Assembly: GCF_019402665.1 (NCBI RefSeq)
Contig: NZ_VSST01000017.1
Coordinates: 56,544 to 120,543 of the forward strand
DNA length: 64,000 nucleotides
From: Bradyrhizobium canariense
Lineage (GTDB): Bacteria; Pseudomonadota; Alphaproteobacteria; Rhizobiales; Xanthobacteraceae
Reading direction: 5' to 3'
Of this stretch, positions 9,789 through 18,743 are shown in pieces. The position numbers were made by a program, and so were the translations under genes. The notes beneath the pieces are model-generated. The model did no database searches. It had not been told where the DNA came from and worked only from the letters and a program-made list of their open reading frames with translations. Position 1 is the stretch's first letter. Every line of letters starts with the position of its first letter.

Positions 9789-11228
9789 GTGTACGATCGA
9801 GAGAAGAATCTATTCGAGTCCTACGCTGCCAAACGCATCAGCCGGCGTGACCTGCTGGATGGCGCCGCCAAGCTCGGGATCGCCGGGGCCGCCGCCAATG
9901 CCGCCTTCGCATCTTCGGTATCGCGGGCGATGGCAGCCGACTTCAATTGGAAGTCCCAGAGCGGCAAGACGATCAAGCTGCTGCTCAACAAGCACCCCTA
10001 CGTTGACGCGATGATCGGGGACATTGAAGCCTTCAAGTCCCTGACGGGCATGAACCTGGCCTACGACATCTTTCCTGAGGACGTCTATTTCGACAAGGTG
10101 ACGGCGGCGCTTTCGTCGAAGTCGGACCAGTACGACGCCTTCATGACCGGCGCCTACATGACGTGGACCTATGGTCCGGCCGGCTGGATCGAAGACCTCA
10201 ACACCTACATCAACGATCCCGCCAAGACGAACCCATCCTTTGCTTGGGACGACGTCCTGCCGGGCCTGCGCGCCTCGACCGCATGGGATGGCGTCGCCGG
10301 CTCCGAACTCGGCTCCGGCAAGGCGAAGCAGTGGTGCATCCCCTGGGGTTATGAGCTCAACAACATCACCTACAACCGCAACATCTTCGACAAGGTTGGC
10401 GTCAAACCGCCGAAGAATCTTGACGAGATGCTCGAGGTCGCGGCCAAGATCACCAAAGATGCCGGCGGTCCCTACGGTATCGGCGTCCGCGGCTCGCGCT
10501 CCTGGGCGACGATCCATCCGGGCTTCCTGTCGGCCTATTCGAACTTCGGCCAGAAGGATTTCGTCATGGAAGGCGGCAAGCTGAAGGCCGCCATGAACAC
10601 CAAGGCCTCGAAGGACTTCCACGAGAAGTGGGTCAAGATGATCCAGACCTCGGGTCCGAAGAACTGGTCGACCTACACCTGGTACCAGGTCGGCACCGAC
10701 CTTGGCGCTGGCGCCTCCGGCATGATCTTCGATGCGGACATCCTCGGCTACTTCATGAACGGCGGCGAGAACAAGGAGCGGGGCCATCTCGGCTATGCGC
10801 CGTTCGCGGCGAACCCGGCGGCCAAGGCGCCGACGCCGAACGTCTGGATCTGGTCGCTGGCGATGTCGAGCTTCTCCAAGCAGAAGGACGCGGCCTGGCT
10901 GTTCATGCAATGGGCGGCCTCGACCGAGCATGACCTGTTCGGCGCGCGGAAGATGGATTTCGTCAACCCGGTGCGCGCGTCCGTGTGGAAAGACTCCGAA
11001 TTCCGCGACCGGATCGGCAAATCCTATCCGGGCTATCTGGAGCAGCACGATGTCTCGGCGCCCGGCGCAAAGATCTACTTCACCGCGCAGCCCCTGTTCT
11101 TCGACCTGACCACGGAGTGGGCGGCGTCGCTGCAGAAGATGGTCGCCAAGGAGGTCAGCGTCGATGAGGGGCTCGACAAGCTCGCTGACAATATCAACCG
11201 CCAGCTCAAGCAGGCGGGTTTAGGTTGA
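9789..11228 (+). CDS. ABC importer extracellular solute-binding protein
   Basis: This 479-residue binding protein has a twin-arginine-style export signal: ISRRDLLDGAAKLG, then a small-residue hydrophobic stretch ending SRAMAAD near residue 50, so it probably reaches the periplasm folded. The mature part has the family-1 (CUT1-type) layout: a hinge region with KQWCIPWGYELNNITYNRNI, GIGVRGSRSWATIHPGF, and a C-terminal lobe with FVNPVRASVWKDSEF. It would deliver a sugar or polyol to the two permeases downstream. The start is GTG 9789, preceded by GGGAGG. Two stem-loops follow its stop and may stabilise the binding-protein message relative to the permeases. Its ligand cannot be read from sequence. 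Confidence 0.9.
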   Translation: MYDREKNLFESYAAKRISRRDLLDGAAKLGIAGAAANAAFASSVSRAMAADFNWKSQSGKTIKLLLNKHPYVDAMIGDIEAFKSLTGMNLAYDIFPEDVYFDKVTAALSSKSDQYDAFMTGAYMTWTYGPAGWIEDLNTYINDPAKTNPSFAWDDVLPGLRASTAWDGVAGSELGSGKAKQWCIPWGYELNNITYNRNIFDKVGVKPPKNLDEMLEVAAKITKDAGGPYGIGVRGSRSWATIHPGFLSAYSNFGQKDFVMEGGKLKAAMNTKASKDFHEKWVKMIQTSGPKNWSTYTWYQVGTDLGAGASGMIFDADILGYFMNGGENKERGHLGYAPFAANPAAKAPTPNVWIWSLAMSSFSKQKDAAWLFMQWAASTEHDLFGARKMDFVNPVRASVWKDSEFRDRIGKSYPGYLEQHDVSAPGAKIYFTAQPLFFDLTTEWAASLQKMVAKEVSVDEGLDKLADNINRQLKQAGLG

Positions 11229-11234
11229 CGCATC

Positions 11235-11277
11235 GCGTGGTGGAGCTTCCTCCGCACCACGCCAACCCGCCGGTTGG
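11235..11277 (+). promoter_or_regulatory. Two tandem stem-loops between binding-protein and permease genes
   Basis: GCGTGGTG (11235-11242) pairs with CACCACGC (11255-11262), with a further GAG/CTC inside. CCAACC (11262-11267) pairs with GGTTGG (11272-11277) around CGCC, sharing one base with the first. No T-run follows, so this is unlikely to be a full terminator. Its place fits an RNA-processing or partial-attenuation element giving excess binding protein. Confidence 0.5.
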
Positions 11278-11334
11278 GATCGAGGCCCTTTCCGAACCGG
11301 CGGTGTTCACGCCCACAGCTGATCCGTTATCATC

Positions 11335-12267
11335 ATGAGCATGGCCCAACTCCTCCAGACCAGCGCGACGGCGCGCATCAAGCCGAGGCCGCGCGGCCGC
11401 TGGCTGCCTTACTTGCTGAGCCTGCCGGCCTTGCTGGTCTGTATCGCCATCCTGGTGCCCTTCGTCACCGCGGCGGTGTACTCGCTGCAGCGCTACCGGC
11501 TGAACCTGCCCTATCTGCGCGGCTTCATCGGCGTCGACAATTACATCGACTTTCTGTCCGACCCCGCCTTCTGGAATACGCTCAAGATATCATTGGTCTA
11601 TACCGCAGTGACCGTTGTCGCGGAGTTGCTGTTTGGTCTAGGGATCGCGCTGTTGCTGAGGCGGCCGACCCGCTTCCACAACGCAGTGTCGATCATGCTG
11701 TTGCTGCCGCTGATGACGGCACCGGCGATCGCCGCCCTGATGTGGAAGCTGATGACCAATCCGAGCTTCGGCATCCTGTCCTATGCTGTGAGCCTGCTCG
11801 GCATCCATGATTTCAAATGGGCCTCTGATCCCTCGACGGCGCTGTTCACCGTGGTTCTGGTCGATGTCTGGGTCTACACGCCCTTCATGATGATCCTTCT
11901 GCTGGCAGGTCTGCGCTCGCTGCCGCGCCAGCCGTTCGAGGCCGCCGCGCTCGACGGCGTGCCAGCGAGCTTCGTGTTCTTCCGCATCACGCTGCCAATG
12001 CTGACCCCCTATATCATCACGGCCTCGCTGTTTCGCCTTCTGGACTCGATCCAGCAGTTCGACATCATCTATGCAATGACGCAAGGAGGACCCGGCGACC
12101 GGCTGATGGTGTTCCAGGTGCAGGCCTATCTCGAATTTTTCCAGTACACCAATGTCGGCCGCTCGGCGGCGCTATTGATGATCCTCTGGCTGATCACCAA
12201 CATCCTCTCCAACATCTTCATCAAGAATTGGCTGCGGTTGCGCGAGCGCGCGCACGGCCACGCCTAG
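11335..12267 (+). CDS. ABC sugar/polyol importer permease 1 (MalF/UgpA type)
   Basis: The 310-residue inner-membrane permease has about six hydrophobic helices, beginning LPYLLSLPALLVCIAILVPF. The cytoplasmic EAA loop reads FEAAALDGVPASFVFFRI, followed by TLPMLTPYI; this is where the ATPase subunit docks. The next gene is a second, MalG-like permease, so the two form a heterodimer fed by the upstream binding protein. The start is uncertain between ATG 11335 and ATG 11341 because the ribosome site is weak. It is part of the polyol operon. Confidence 0.88.
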   Translation: MSMAQLLQTSATARIKPRPRGRWLPYLLSLPALLVCIAILVPFVTAAVYSLQRYRLNLPYLRGFIGVDNYIDFLSDPAFWNTLKISLVYTAVTVVAELLFGLGIALLLRRPTRFHNAVSIMLLLPLMTAPAIAALMWKLMTNPSFGILSYAVSLLGIHDFKWASDPSTALFTVVLVDVWVYTPFMMILLLAGLRSLPRQPFEAAALDGVPASFVFFRITLPMLTPYIITASLFRLLDSIQQFDIIYAMTQGGPGDRLMVFQVQAYLEFFQYTNVGRSAALLMILWLITNILSNIFIKNWLRLRERAHGHA

Positions 12268-12284
12268 GCGATCAGGGGACCGCG

Positions 12285-13142
12285 ATGGAGCACAGCAGTC
12301 TGGCAGGTCGAGTTTTTCGAGGCGTGGCGCTGGCGCTGGTGCTGGTGTTCTTCATGTTTCCGATCGTCTGGATATTCCTGATGTCGTTCCAGAGCAACGA
12401 GCAGATCCTGCGGATACCGCCGCGCATCTTGTTTGAGCCGACGCTTTTCAACTACCAGGCGCTGATCTCCGGCCAGCTGCGTACCACAGCCGGCAATCTC
12501 GAGATCTCCTTCATGCGCAACCTGATGAACAGCTTTGTGCTGTCGAGCGCGGCGGTGCTGCTCGCGCTGTTGCTCGGCGTGCCCGCCGCCTATGCCTTCG
12601 CCCGGTTCAAATTTCGTCTCGGCGAGACCATCGCCTTCACGCTCTTGTCGTTTCGCTTTGCGCCGCCTCTGCTGGTGCTGCTGCCGCTGTCGCTCTACTA
12701 CCAGCAGCTCGGGCTCAACGACACCTATTTCGGGATCGTCTGGGTCTATCAGCTGATCGCGCTGCCGCTGATCCTGTGGATCGTGCGCGGCTATTTCGAG
12801 GATATCAGCCCGGATATCGAGCATGCCTATCGGCTAGCCGGCCACTCCTGGCGCGAGGCCTTTACGCGGATCGCGGTACCCCTCGCGGGTCCGGGCATTG
12901 CTGCGGCGGGGCTGTTGTCCTTCATCTTCTGCTGGAACAATTTCGTCTTTGCACTGATCCTGGCCTCGGCGGACAAGCAGCCGGTGACGGTCGGTGCACT
13001 GGCCTTCGTCACTGCTTCGGGCATCCAGTACGGCCAGATCGCCGCGGCGATCGTGCTCTCGGTGACACCGACCTTGCTGCTTGCGCTCTATGCGCAGCGC
13101 TATCTGGTCGAGGGCCTGTCGCTCGGCGCGGTGAAAGGCTAG
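12285..13142 (+). CDS. ABC sugar/polyol importer permease 2 (MalG/UgpE type)
   Basis: The 285-residue permease starts MEHSSLAGRVFRGVALALVL, leading straight into a first membrane helix. It has six predicted helices. Its EAA-type loop reads DIEHAYRLAGHSWREAFTRI, then AVPLAGPGI. I chose ATG 12285, 17 bases after the stop of permease 1, because an upstream extension would overlap that gene with charged, non-membrane sequence. It pairs with permease 1. The first ATPase gene begins three bases after its stop. Confidence 0.88.
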   Translation: MEHSSLAGRVFRGVALALVLVFFMFPIVWIFLMSFQSNEQILRIPPRILFEPTLFNYQALISGQLRTTAGNLEISFMRNLMNSFVLSSAAVLLALLLGVPAAYAFARFKFRLGETIAFTLLSFRFAPPLLVLLPLSLYYQQLGLNDTYFGIVWVYQLIALPLILWIVRGYFEDISPDIEHAYRLAGHSWREAFTRIAVPLAGPGIAAAGLLSFIFCWNNFVFALILASADKQPVTVGALAFVTASGIQYGQIAAAIVLSVTPTLLLALYAQRYLVEGLSLGAVKG

Positions 13143-13145
13143 GGC

Positions 13146-14246
13146 ATGGCGCGTCTCGAACTCTCTTCCGTGGGTAAGGCATTCGGCGCTGTGAGCTGCG
13201 CCGCCGATCTCTCGCTGGCCGTCGAGCCGGGCGAGATCGTGGCCGTGTTCGGTCCGTCCGGGAGCGGCAAGACCGTGCTGCTGCGGATGATCGCTGGGAT
13301 GTTCGAGCCGGACGAGGGCGACATCCTGGTTGGCGGCCACTCGATCGTCGGCGCGCCGCCCGAGCGGCTCGGCATCGGCATGGCGTTCCAGAACTTTGCG
13401 CTGTTTCCGCACATGACTGCCCGCGCCAATATCGCGAGCGGCTTGCGGGCGCGGGGCGCGGGCGCCGACGTGTCCGCAAAAGTCCAGTCGATCAGCCACT
13501 TGTTGAAGATCGAACATGTCCTTGATCATAGTCCGCGCGAACTGTCGAACGGACAGAAGCAGCGCACGGCACTGGCCCGCGCGCTGATCGGCAATCCCGA
13601 GGTGCTGCTGCTCGATGATCCCCTGCGCAATGTCGACGCCAAGTTGCGCTATGAGATGCGGCTCGAACTGCCGACCTTGCTGCGGCGCGGCTCGGCGTCC
13701 GTGCTCTATGTGACTCAGGATTATCGCGAGGCGATGGCGATTGCCGATCGCATCGCGGTGCTGATCGAGGGGCGCCTGGTGCAGGTCGCGCGTCCCGAGG
13801 AGATCTATGCCCGGCCGGCCACAGTTGCGGTGGCGCGGCTGTTCGGCGATCCCAGCATCAATCTCGCCGAGGTCGTGCCCGTCGCGGAGCGTGGCGTCTT
13901 GTTCGCAGATATCTCAGGAACGCGCGTGCGGCTCGATACGGCAGACCACCAGCCGATGGATCTGGGGGCGTGCTGGGTCGGGGTGCGGCCCGATGATCTC
14001 GTGATCTCGCAAGTAGCCAGCGGCGATGCCATCCCGGCGCGCGTCGTCGCGGTCACCCCGATGCATGAGAAGGCGGTGCTGCTGTTGCGCTTCACGGATG
14101 GTACTGAATGGCTGGCGGCGTTGCCGCCAAGCGCGACCGTGGCCGACGATGACGTTTTCGTCCGCTTCGCGCCGGAAGCATCATTGCTGTTCGATCGTGC
14201 GACCGGTGTTCGGATCGGGCTGCCGCACCGGCGCCAGGCGGCATAG
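13146..14246 (+). CDS. ABC importer ATPase 1, degenerate catalytic motifs (GlpS-like)
   Basis: The 366-residue nucleotide-binding subunit has a normal Walker A (GPSGSGKTVLL) and Q-loop (MAFQNFALFPHM). Other key positions deviate. The signature is LSNGQKQR rather than LSGGQ. Walker B ends LLLDDP, with Asp158 in place of the catalytic Glu. The switch region is YVTQDYREAM, with Gln191 in place of the conserved His. A C-terminal TOBE-like regulatory region follows from about residue 235. A second, different ATPase gene lies next to it, as in the rhizobial glycerol importer (GlpS/GlpT). I infer a heterodimer with one strong and one weak ATP site. Confidence 0.87.
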   Translation: MARLELSSVGKAFGAVSCAADLSLAVEPGEIVAVFGPSGSGKTVLLRMIAGMFEPDEGDILVGGHSIVGAPPERLGIGMAFQNFALFPHMTARANIASGLRARGAGADVSAKVQSISHLLKIEHVLDHSPRELSNGQKQRTALARALIGNPEVLLLDDPLRNVDAKLRYEMRLELPTLLRRGSASVLYVTQDYREAMAIADRIAVLIEGRLVQVARPEEIYARPATVAVARLFGDPSINLAEVVPVAERGVLFADISGTRVRLDTADHQPMDLGACWVGVRPDDLVISQVASGDAIPARVVAVTPMHEKAVLLLRFTDGTEWLAALPPSATVADDDVFVRFAPEASLLFDRATGVRIGLPHRRQAA

Positions 14247-14260
14247 GAGCGACGAGGGGC

Positions 14261-15370
14261 ATGCTCGAGCTAGAGAATGTCGACAAGGTCTACCGCAGTC
14301 GCGGCAAGCCGCCGGTGCACGCCGTGCGCGCGCTCGACATGGAGGTGGGCAAGGGTGAGATCGTCGCGCTACTCGGCTCGTCCGGTTGCGGCAAGACCTC
14401 GACCTTGCGCATGATCGCGGGCTTCGAGGACGTCACTTCAGGCTCGATCGCGCTCGACAATCGGCGGATCGAGGCGCTGCCCCCGGCGCGGCGCAAGGTG
14501 GCGATGGCTTTCGAGGGCTATTCGCTTTACCCGCCGCTGACAGTGCGCGAGAACATCGGCTTCGCCCTGAAGGCCCAGCAGCTGTCGCGCGGCGAGGTGA
14601 CGCGGCGGGTCGATGCGATCGCGGGGCTGGTCGAAATCGAGGACATCTTGGACGCCTATCCGCGGGCGATCTCCGGTGGACAGCAGCAGCGGGTGTCGCT
14701 GGCGCGGGCGCTGGTGCGCGATGCAGATCTTTATCTACTCGACGAGCCGATGGGCCAGCTCGAGCCGCAGCTGCGCGCAGTGTTGCGCGGACGGATCAAG
14801 GGCCTACTGGCCGAGCGCGGCATGACCGCGATCTTCGTCACCCATGACCAGACCGAGGCGAGCGCGCTCGCCGACCGGATCGCGGTGATGGAAGACGGTA
14901 TTCTGCAGCAATTCGCCAGCGAAAAGGAGCTGAAGAACCGGCCCGCCAACCTGTTCGTCGCCAGCTTCATCGGCGAACCACCGATGAATCTTCTGGAGAC
15001 CGAGGTGGCGCGCGCCGATGGTGGTTTCCGCCTGTCGGTCGGCAGCGCCATGGCGTTTCTGATTCCGGGCGACAGGCTAGATTCCACCGCTCAACAGGCG
15101 CTGCAGCAGACGCCGCGCGTGCGCGTCGGCATCCGGCCGCAGAAGGTCGCGGTCGGCAGCGGAGACGTGCGCGTCCGCATCGTCTCTAATCAATGGCTCG
15201 GCGACCAGTCGCACGTCGCCGGCGAATGTGCCGGAAATTTCCTGATCGCCGTGACGGCGGGCAGGGTGGCGGCGCGACCGGGCGACGTCATTTCCTTCGG
15301 GCTGGAGCCGCGCCATCTGCACATTTTTGGCACTGAGGGCACCTGCATCCGTCATGCGGAGGTGCGCTGA
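14261..15370 (+). CDS. ABC importer ATPase 2 (GlpT-like)
   Basis: The 369-residue ATPase keeps Walker A (GSSGCGKTSTLRM), signature (ISGGQQQRVSLA), Walker B with catalytic Glu (LYLLDEPMGQLE) and switch His (FVTHDQTEASAL). Its Q-loop is unusual: MAFEGYSLYPPLTV has Glu85 where almost all relatives have Gln. A TOBE-type domain follows. With ATPase 1 it would power the two permeases, and the defects of the two subunits do not coincide. The gene follows ATPase 1 by 14 bases after GAGGGGC and ends two bases before the kinase start. Confidence 0.88.
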   Translation: MLELENVDKVYRSRGKPPVHAVRALDMEVGKGEIVALLGSSGCGKTSTLRMIAGFEDVTSGSIALDNRRIEALPPARRKVAMAFEGYSLYPPLTVRENIGFALKAQQLSRGEVTRRVDAIAGLVEIEDILDAYPRAISGGQQQRVSLARALVRDADLYLLDEPMGQLEPQLRAVLRGRIKGLLAERGMTAIFVTHDQTEASALADRIAVMEDGILQQFASEKELKNRPANLFVASFIGEPPMNLLETEVARADGGFRLSVGSAMAFLIPGDRLDSTAQQALQQTPRVRVGIRPQKVAVGSGDVRVRIVSNQWLGDQSHVAGECAGNFLIAVTAGRVAARPGDVISFGLEPRHLHIFGTEGTCIRHAEVR

Positions 15371-15372
15371 CG

Positions 15373-16953
15373 ATGCTCAATCCGCAGCGCCGTGACGTGA
15401 TCGTCGGCATCGATGCCGGTACCTCCCTGATCAAGACCGTGGCGTTCACGCGGGACGGCAAGCAGTTGGCTGAGTCCTCGCTGCCGAATACCTACGTCAC
15501 GCTGCCCGGCGGGCGTGTCGAGCAGGACATGGCGCGGACCTGGACAGATACGGTCGCAGCGCTGCGCGGGCTGGCGGCGCTAGTGCCCGAGCTTGCCACG
15601 CGCGTGACGGCGATTGCGGTGACGGGGCAGGGCGACGGCACTTGGCTGATCGACGATGGCGGCGGCCCGGTGGCGCCAGCGTTGTTGTGGCTGGATTCAC
15701 GCTCTGCCGAGATCGTTGACGATATCAGGGCCAGCGAGCGCAACATCGCGCTCCATCGGCGCACCGGCTCGGGGTTGAATGCCTGTCAGCAGGGTCCGCA
15801 ACTGGCCTGGCTGCAGACGCATGCGCCGCAAACCCTGTCGCGCGCGGCGACGGCGTTCCATTGCAAGGACTGGCTCTACTTCAACCTCACCGGCGAGCGC
15901 GCCACTGATCCGTCGGAGGCCACATTCTCCTGCGGCGAATTCCACAAGCGCCGCTTCGATGCCGAAACGGCGCGGCTGATCGGCATCTCCGATTGCATGC
16001 GGCTGTTTCCCGAGGTCGTCGACGGCGTGACGACGACCCATCCGCTCAGCGCGACCGCGGCGGAAGAAGCCGGTCTGCCCGTCGATGTGCCTGTTACGCT
16101 CGGCTATGTCGATGTGATCTGCAATGCGCTCGGCGCGGGGCTTTACGATCCGGCACCCGATGTCGGCTGCACCATCATCGGCTCGACCGGCATGCATATG
16201 CGGCTGGCGTCGAGCGCGGGCGCAGTGACGCTGAACGCGGAAGCGACCGGCTACACCATGCCGTTCCCGGTGCCGTGCCACTACGCCCAGATGCAATCCA
16301 ACATGGCAGCGACGCTGAACATCGACTGGCTGCTCGATCTCGCGCGCGATCTGCTCGCGGCCGAGGGCGTGGCGCGGACGCGCGCCGACATGATCCGGCG
16401 GCTGGACGATCGGGTGCTGGAGGCGAAGCCCGGCGAGCTGCTGTTTCACCCCTTCATCTCCGATGCCGGCGAGCGCGGTCCGTTCGTCGCGCATGAGGCC
16501 TGCGCGCAGTTCCTCGGCCTGCGCTCGCGCCATGGCTATTGGGACCTGATGCGCGCGGTGATAGAAGGGCTCGCCTTTGCCGCCCGCGATTGCTACGCCG
16601 CGATGGGAAGTCTGCCGCGCGACGTGCGGATCACGGGTGGCGCGGCGAGGAGCCGCGCGCTGGGGGTGATCTTGAGCGCTGCGCTCGATTGCAACGTTCG
16701 CGTCTGTAGCCGCGGCGAAGCCGGTGCTGCGGGAGCTGCGATGATCGCAGCCGTCGCGACCGGACTCTATTCCAACATGACTGATTGTGCCGAGGATTGG
16801 GTGAGACCTTATTTGAACGAACCGCAGGCGCCTGACGCGGCATTGGCCGCGCGCTATGCAAAGATGTTCCCGGCCTATCTCGATGCCCGGCTGGCGTCAC
16901 ATCCGGTCTGGAAGCAGCTCGCGGCGCTGCGCGCGGGAGCTGGTCATGTCTAA
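15373..16953 (+). CDS. FGGY-family kinase, erythritol kinase (EryA)-like
   Basis: The 526-residue kinase begins with the FGGY phosphate motif VIVGIDAGTSLIKTVAF. It contains VTGQGDGTWLIDDGGGPV, HCKDWLYFNLTGERATDPSE, IGSTGMHMRL and ITGGAARSRALGVIL. Length and wording are close to what I remember of EryA, erythritol kinase of Brucella and rhizobia, though another C4-C5 polyol is possible. It would phosphorylate the imported polyol in the cytoplasm. It sits directly behind the importer genes and overlaps the dehydrogenase start by eight bases, so it is translationally coupled. The EryD-like regulator at the head of the operon supports a tetritol-type substrate. Confidence 0.82.
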   Translation: MLNPQRRDVIVGIDAGTSLIKTVAFTRDGKQLAESSLPNTYVTLPGGRVEQDMARTWTDTVAALRGLAALVPELATRVTAIAVTGQGDGTWLIDDGGGPVAPALLWLDSRSAEIVDDIRASERNIALHRRTGSGLNACQQGPQLAWLQTHAPQTLSRAATAFHCKDWLYFNLTGERATDPSEATFSCGEFHKRRFDAETARLIGISDCMRLFPEVVDGVTTTHPLSATAAEEAGLPVDVPVTLGYVDVICNALGAGLYDPAPDVGCTIIGSTGMHMRLASSAGAVTLNAEATGYTMPFPVPCHYAQMQSNMAATLNIDWLLDLARDLLAAEGVARTRADMIRRLDDRVLEAKPGELLFHPFISDAGERGPFVAHEACAQFLGLRSRHGYWDLMRAVIEGLAFAARDCYAAMGSLPRDVRITGGAARSRALGVILSAALDCNVRVCSRGEAGAAGAAMIAAVATGLYSNMTDCAEDWVRPYLNEPQAPDAALAARYAKMFPAYLDARLASHPVWKQLAALRAGAGHV

Positions 16954-17986
16954 ATCCATTGCCGTCATTGGGGATCGATTCATGCTTCCCTCGATCTTCG
17001 TCGAGAAGATCACGGCGGCCTGCGGCAACGGCATCGATATCCGCACCCTCGAGCAGCCATGGCCCGACGAGCCGATGGAGCACGGCTATGCCGGCTCCAA
17101 GCTCGACGGCCTGAAGGAGTTCATGGGCGATCCCGACGAAGTCGTGTCCTTCATCGGCGATGCGTCGCTGTTGGTCACGCATCTGGCGCCGGTCTCGCGG
17201 GCGATGCTGGAGCGGCTGCCGAACCTGAAGTTCATCGCGGTGTCGCGCGGCGGGCCGGTCAATATCGACATGCAGGCGGCGAGCGATCACAAGGTGCTGG
17301 TCGTCAACACGCCCGGCCGCAACGCCAGCGCCGTCGCTGAGTTCACCATTGGCGCGATCCTCGCGGAGACCCGGCTGATCCGCAGCGGGCATGAATCGCT
17401 ACGCGGCGGCGAATGGCGCGGCGATCTCTATCGTGCCGATCGCACCGGGCGCGAACTCGGCGAGATGACGATCGGCATCGTCGGCTATGGCGCGATCGGC
17501 AGCCGCGTGGTGAAGCTGTTGAAAGCGTTCGGCTGCAAGATCCTTGTCGCAGACCCCTATGTGCAAATCAGCGCGCAGGACCGCAATGACGGTGTCGAGC
17601 ATGTCGCGCTTGCCGACCTCCTGACGCGGGCCGATGTGGTGACGCTGCATGCGCGGGTGACGCCGGAGACTACGGGATTCATCGGCCACGACGCACTGGC
17701 CGCGATGAAGAAGGACGCATTCCTGATCAACACCGCGCGGGGCCCGCTGGTCGATTACAAGGCGCTACATGAGGCATTATCCGCAGGGCGGCTGGCCGGC
17801 GCCACGCTTGATACGTTCGCGGTCGAGCCGGTGCCGCCGGATTGGCCGTTACTGCAATTGCGCAATGTCACGTTGACGCCGCATATCGCCGGCGCCTCAG
17901 TGCGCACAGTAACCGTCGCCGCCGACCAAGCGGCCGAGGAGGTTCGCCGCTATCTCGCTGGCGAGCCGCCGCTCAATCCATGTTGA
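16946..17986 (+). CDS. D-isomer-specific 2-hydroxyacid dehydrogenase-family protein
   Basis: This 346-residue protein has the two-domain layout of NAD-dependent 2-hydroxyacid dehydrogenases. The Rossmann motif is MTIGIVGYGAIGSRVVKLLK. The catalytic Arg lies in LINTARGPLVDYKAL. In NVTLTPHIAGASVRT the catalytic His follows a Pro and the usual Glu lies in AVEPVPPDWP. The substrate is probably a short hydroxyacid or keto-acid derived from the polyol, but EryA/EryB pathways do not normally use such an enzyme. I chose ATG 16946, inside the kinase end, because MSKSIAVIG is a natural N-terminus. Confidence 0.82.
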   Translation: MSKSIAVIGDRFMLPSIFVEKITAACGNGIDIRTLEQPWPDEPMEHGYAGSKLDGLKEFMGDPDEVVSFIGDASLLVTHLAPVSRAMLERLPNLKFIAVSRGGPVNIDMQAASDHKVLVVNTPGRNASAVAEFTIGAILAETRLIRSGHESLRGGEWRGDLYRADRTGRELGEMTIGIVGYGAIGSRVVKLLKAFGCKILVADPYVQISAQDRNDGVEHVALADLLTRADVVTLHARVTPETTGFIGHDALAAMKKDAFLINTARGPLVDYKALHEALSAGRLAGATLDTFAVEPVPPDWPLLQLRNVTLTPHIAGASVRTVTVAADQAAEEVRRYLAGEPPLNPC

Positions 17987-18005
17987 CGAGGAGAGGTATG
18001 TTGAG

Positions 18006-18743
18006 ATGACCCGTGAGGAGCGCCAGTTACGCGAAGCGATCATTGCCAAGTGCCGATGGATGAACGCCTCCGGCCTCAACCAGGGCACCTCGGGCAATAT
18101 CTCGGCGCGCTACAAGGACGTCATGCTGATCACGCCGTCGGCGACGCCCTATGATGCGATGAAGCCGGAGATGATCGCGGCGATGCCGCTCGAAGGCAAG
18201 CACGGCTCATGGTCGGGACCGCTCCAGCCCTCCACCGAATGGCGCTTCCATCTCGACATCATGCGCGGCCGGCCGGATGTCGGCGGCGTCGTACACACCC
18301 ATTCGACCTACGCCACGGTGCTGGCGATCGCGCGCAAGCCGATCCCCGCCTGCCACTACATGATGGCGGCGTTTGGCGGCCACGACATCCGCTGCGCCGG
18401 CTATGCGCGCTACGGCACCGCCGAATTGTCGGAACTCGCGCTCGCCGCGCTCGAAGGACGCAACGGTTGCCTGCTTGCCAATCACGGCATGATCGCGGTT
18501 GGCGCCAACCTCGACAAGGCGATGTGGCTCGCAGTCGAGCTCGAGACCATCGCGCGGCAATATTATCTGTCGCTGGCGCTCGGTCAGCCGCACATTCTGA
18601 GCGAAGCCGAGATTGCCGACACCGCCAAAGGCTTCTCGACCTACGGCCTGCAGACGCCCAAAAAACCTGCCAAGGCCAAACCTGGCAAGGCAAAGAAGGC
18701 CGCCGCGCGCCTGGCGATTGAGATCAAGCGCAGCCGGACGTGA
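18006..18743 (+). CDS. Class II aldolase, fuculose-phosphate aldolase-like
   Basis: The 245-residue protein is a class II aldolase: NQGTSGNISARYKD is the phosphate loop, GGVVHTHSTYATVLA holds a His-x-His metal pair with HY further on, and LLANHGMIAVGANL supplies the third His. It would cleave a ketose phosphate to dihydroxyacetone phosphate and a short aldehyde. The last 30 residues are Lys/Ala/Pro-rich (KKPAKAKPGKAKKAAAR), an unusual basic tail. ATG 18006 follows GAGGAGAGG. The stop overlaps the next gene's ATG (TGATG). Confidence 0.85.
   Translation: MTREERQLREAIIAKCRWMNASGLNQGTSGNISARYKDVMLITPSATPYDAMKPEMIAAMPLEGKHGSWSGPLQPSTEWRFHLDIMRGRPDVGGVVHTHSTYATVLAIARKPIPACHYMMAAFGGHDIRCAGYARYGTAELSELALAALEGRNGCLLANHGMIAVGANLDKAMWLAVELETIARQYYLSLALGQPHILSEAEIADTAKGFSTYGLQTPKKPAKAKPGKAKKAAARLAIEIKRSRT

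Noticed and set aside
8556..11048. Long minus-strand frames opposite the SorC regulator and binding protein
   Set aside because: They are antisense shadows in GC-rich DNA; the forward proteins have clear domains and starts.
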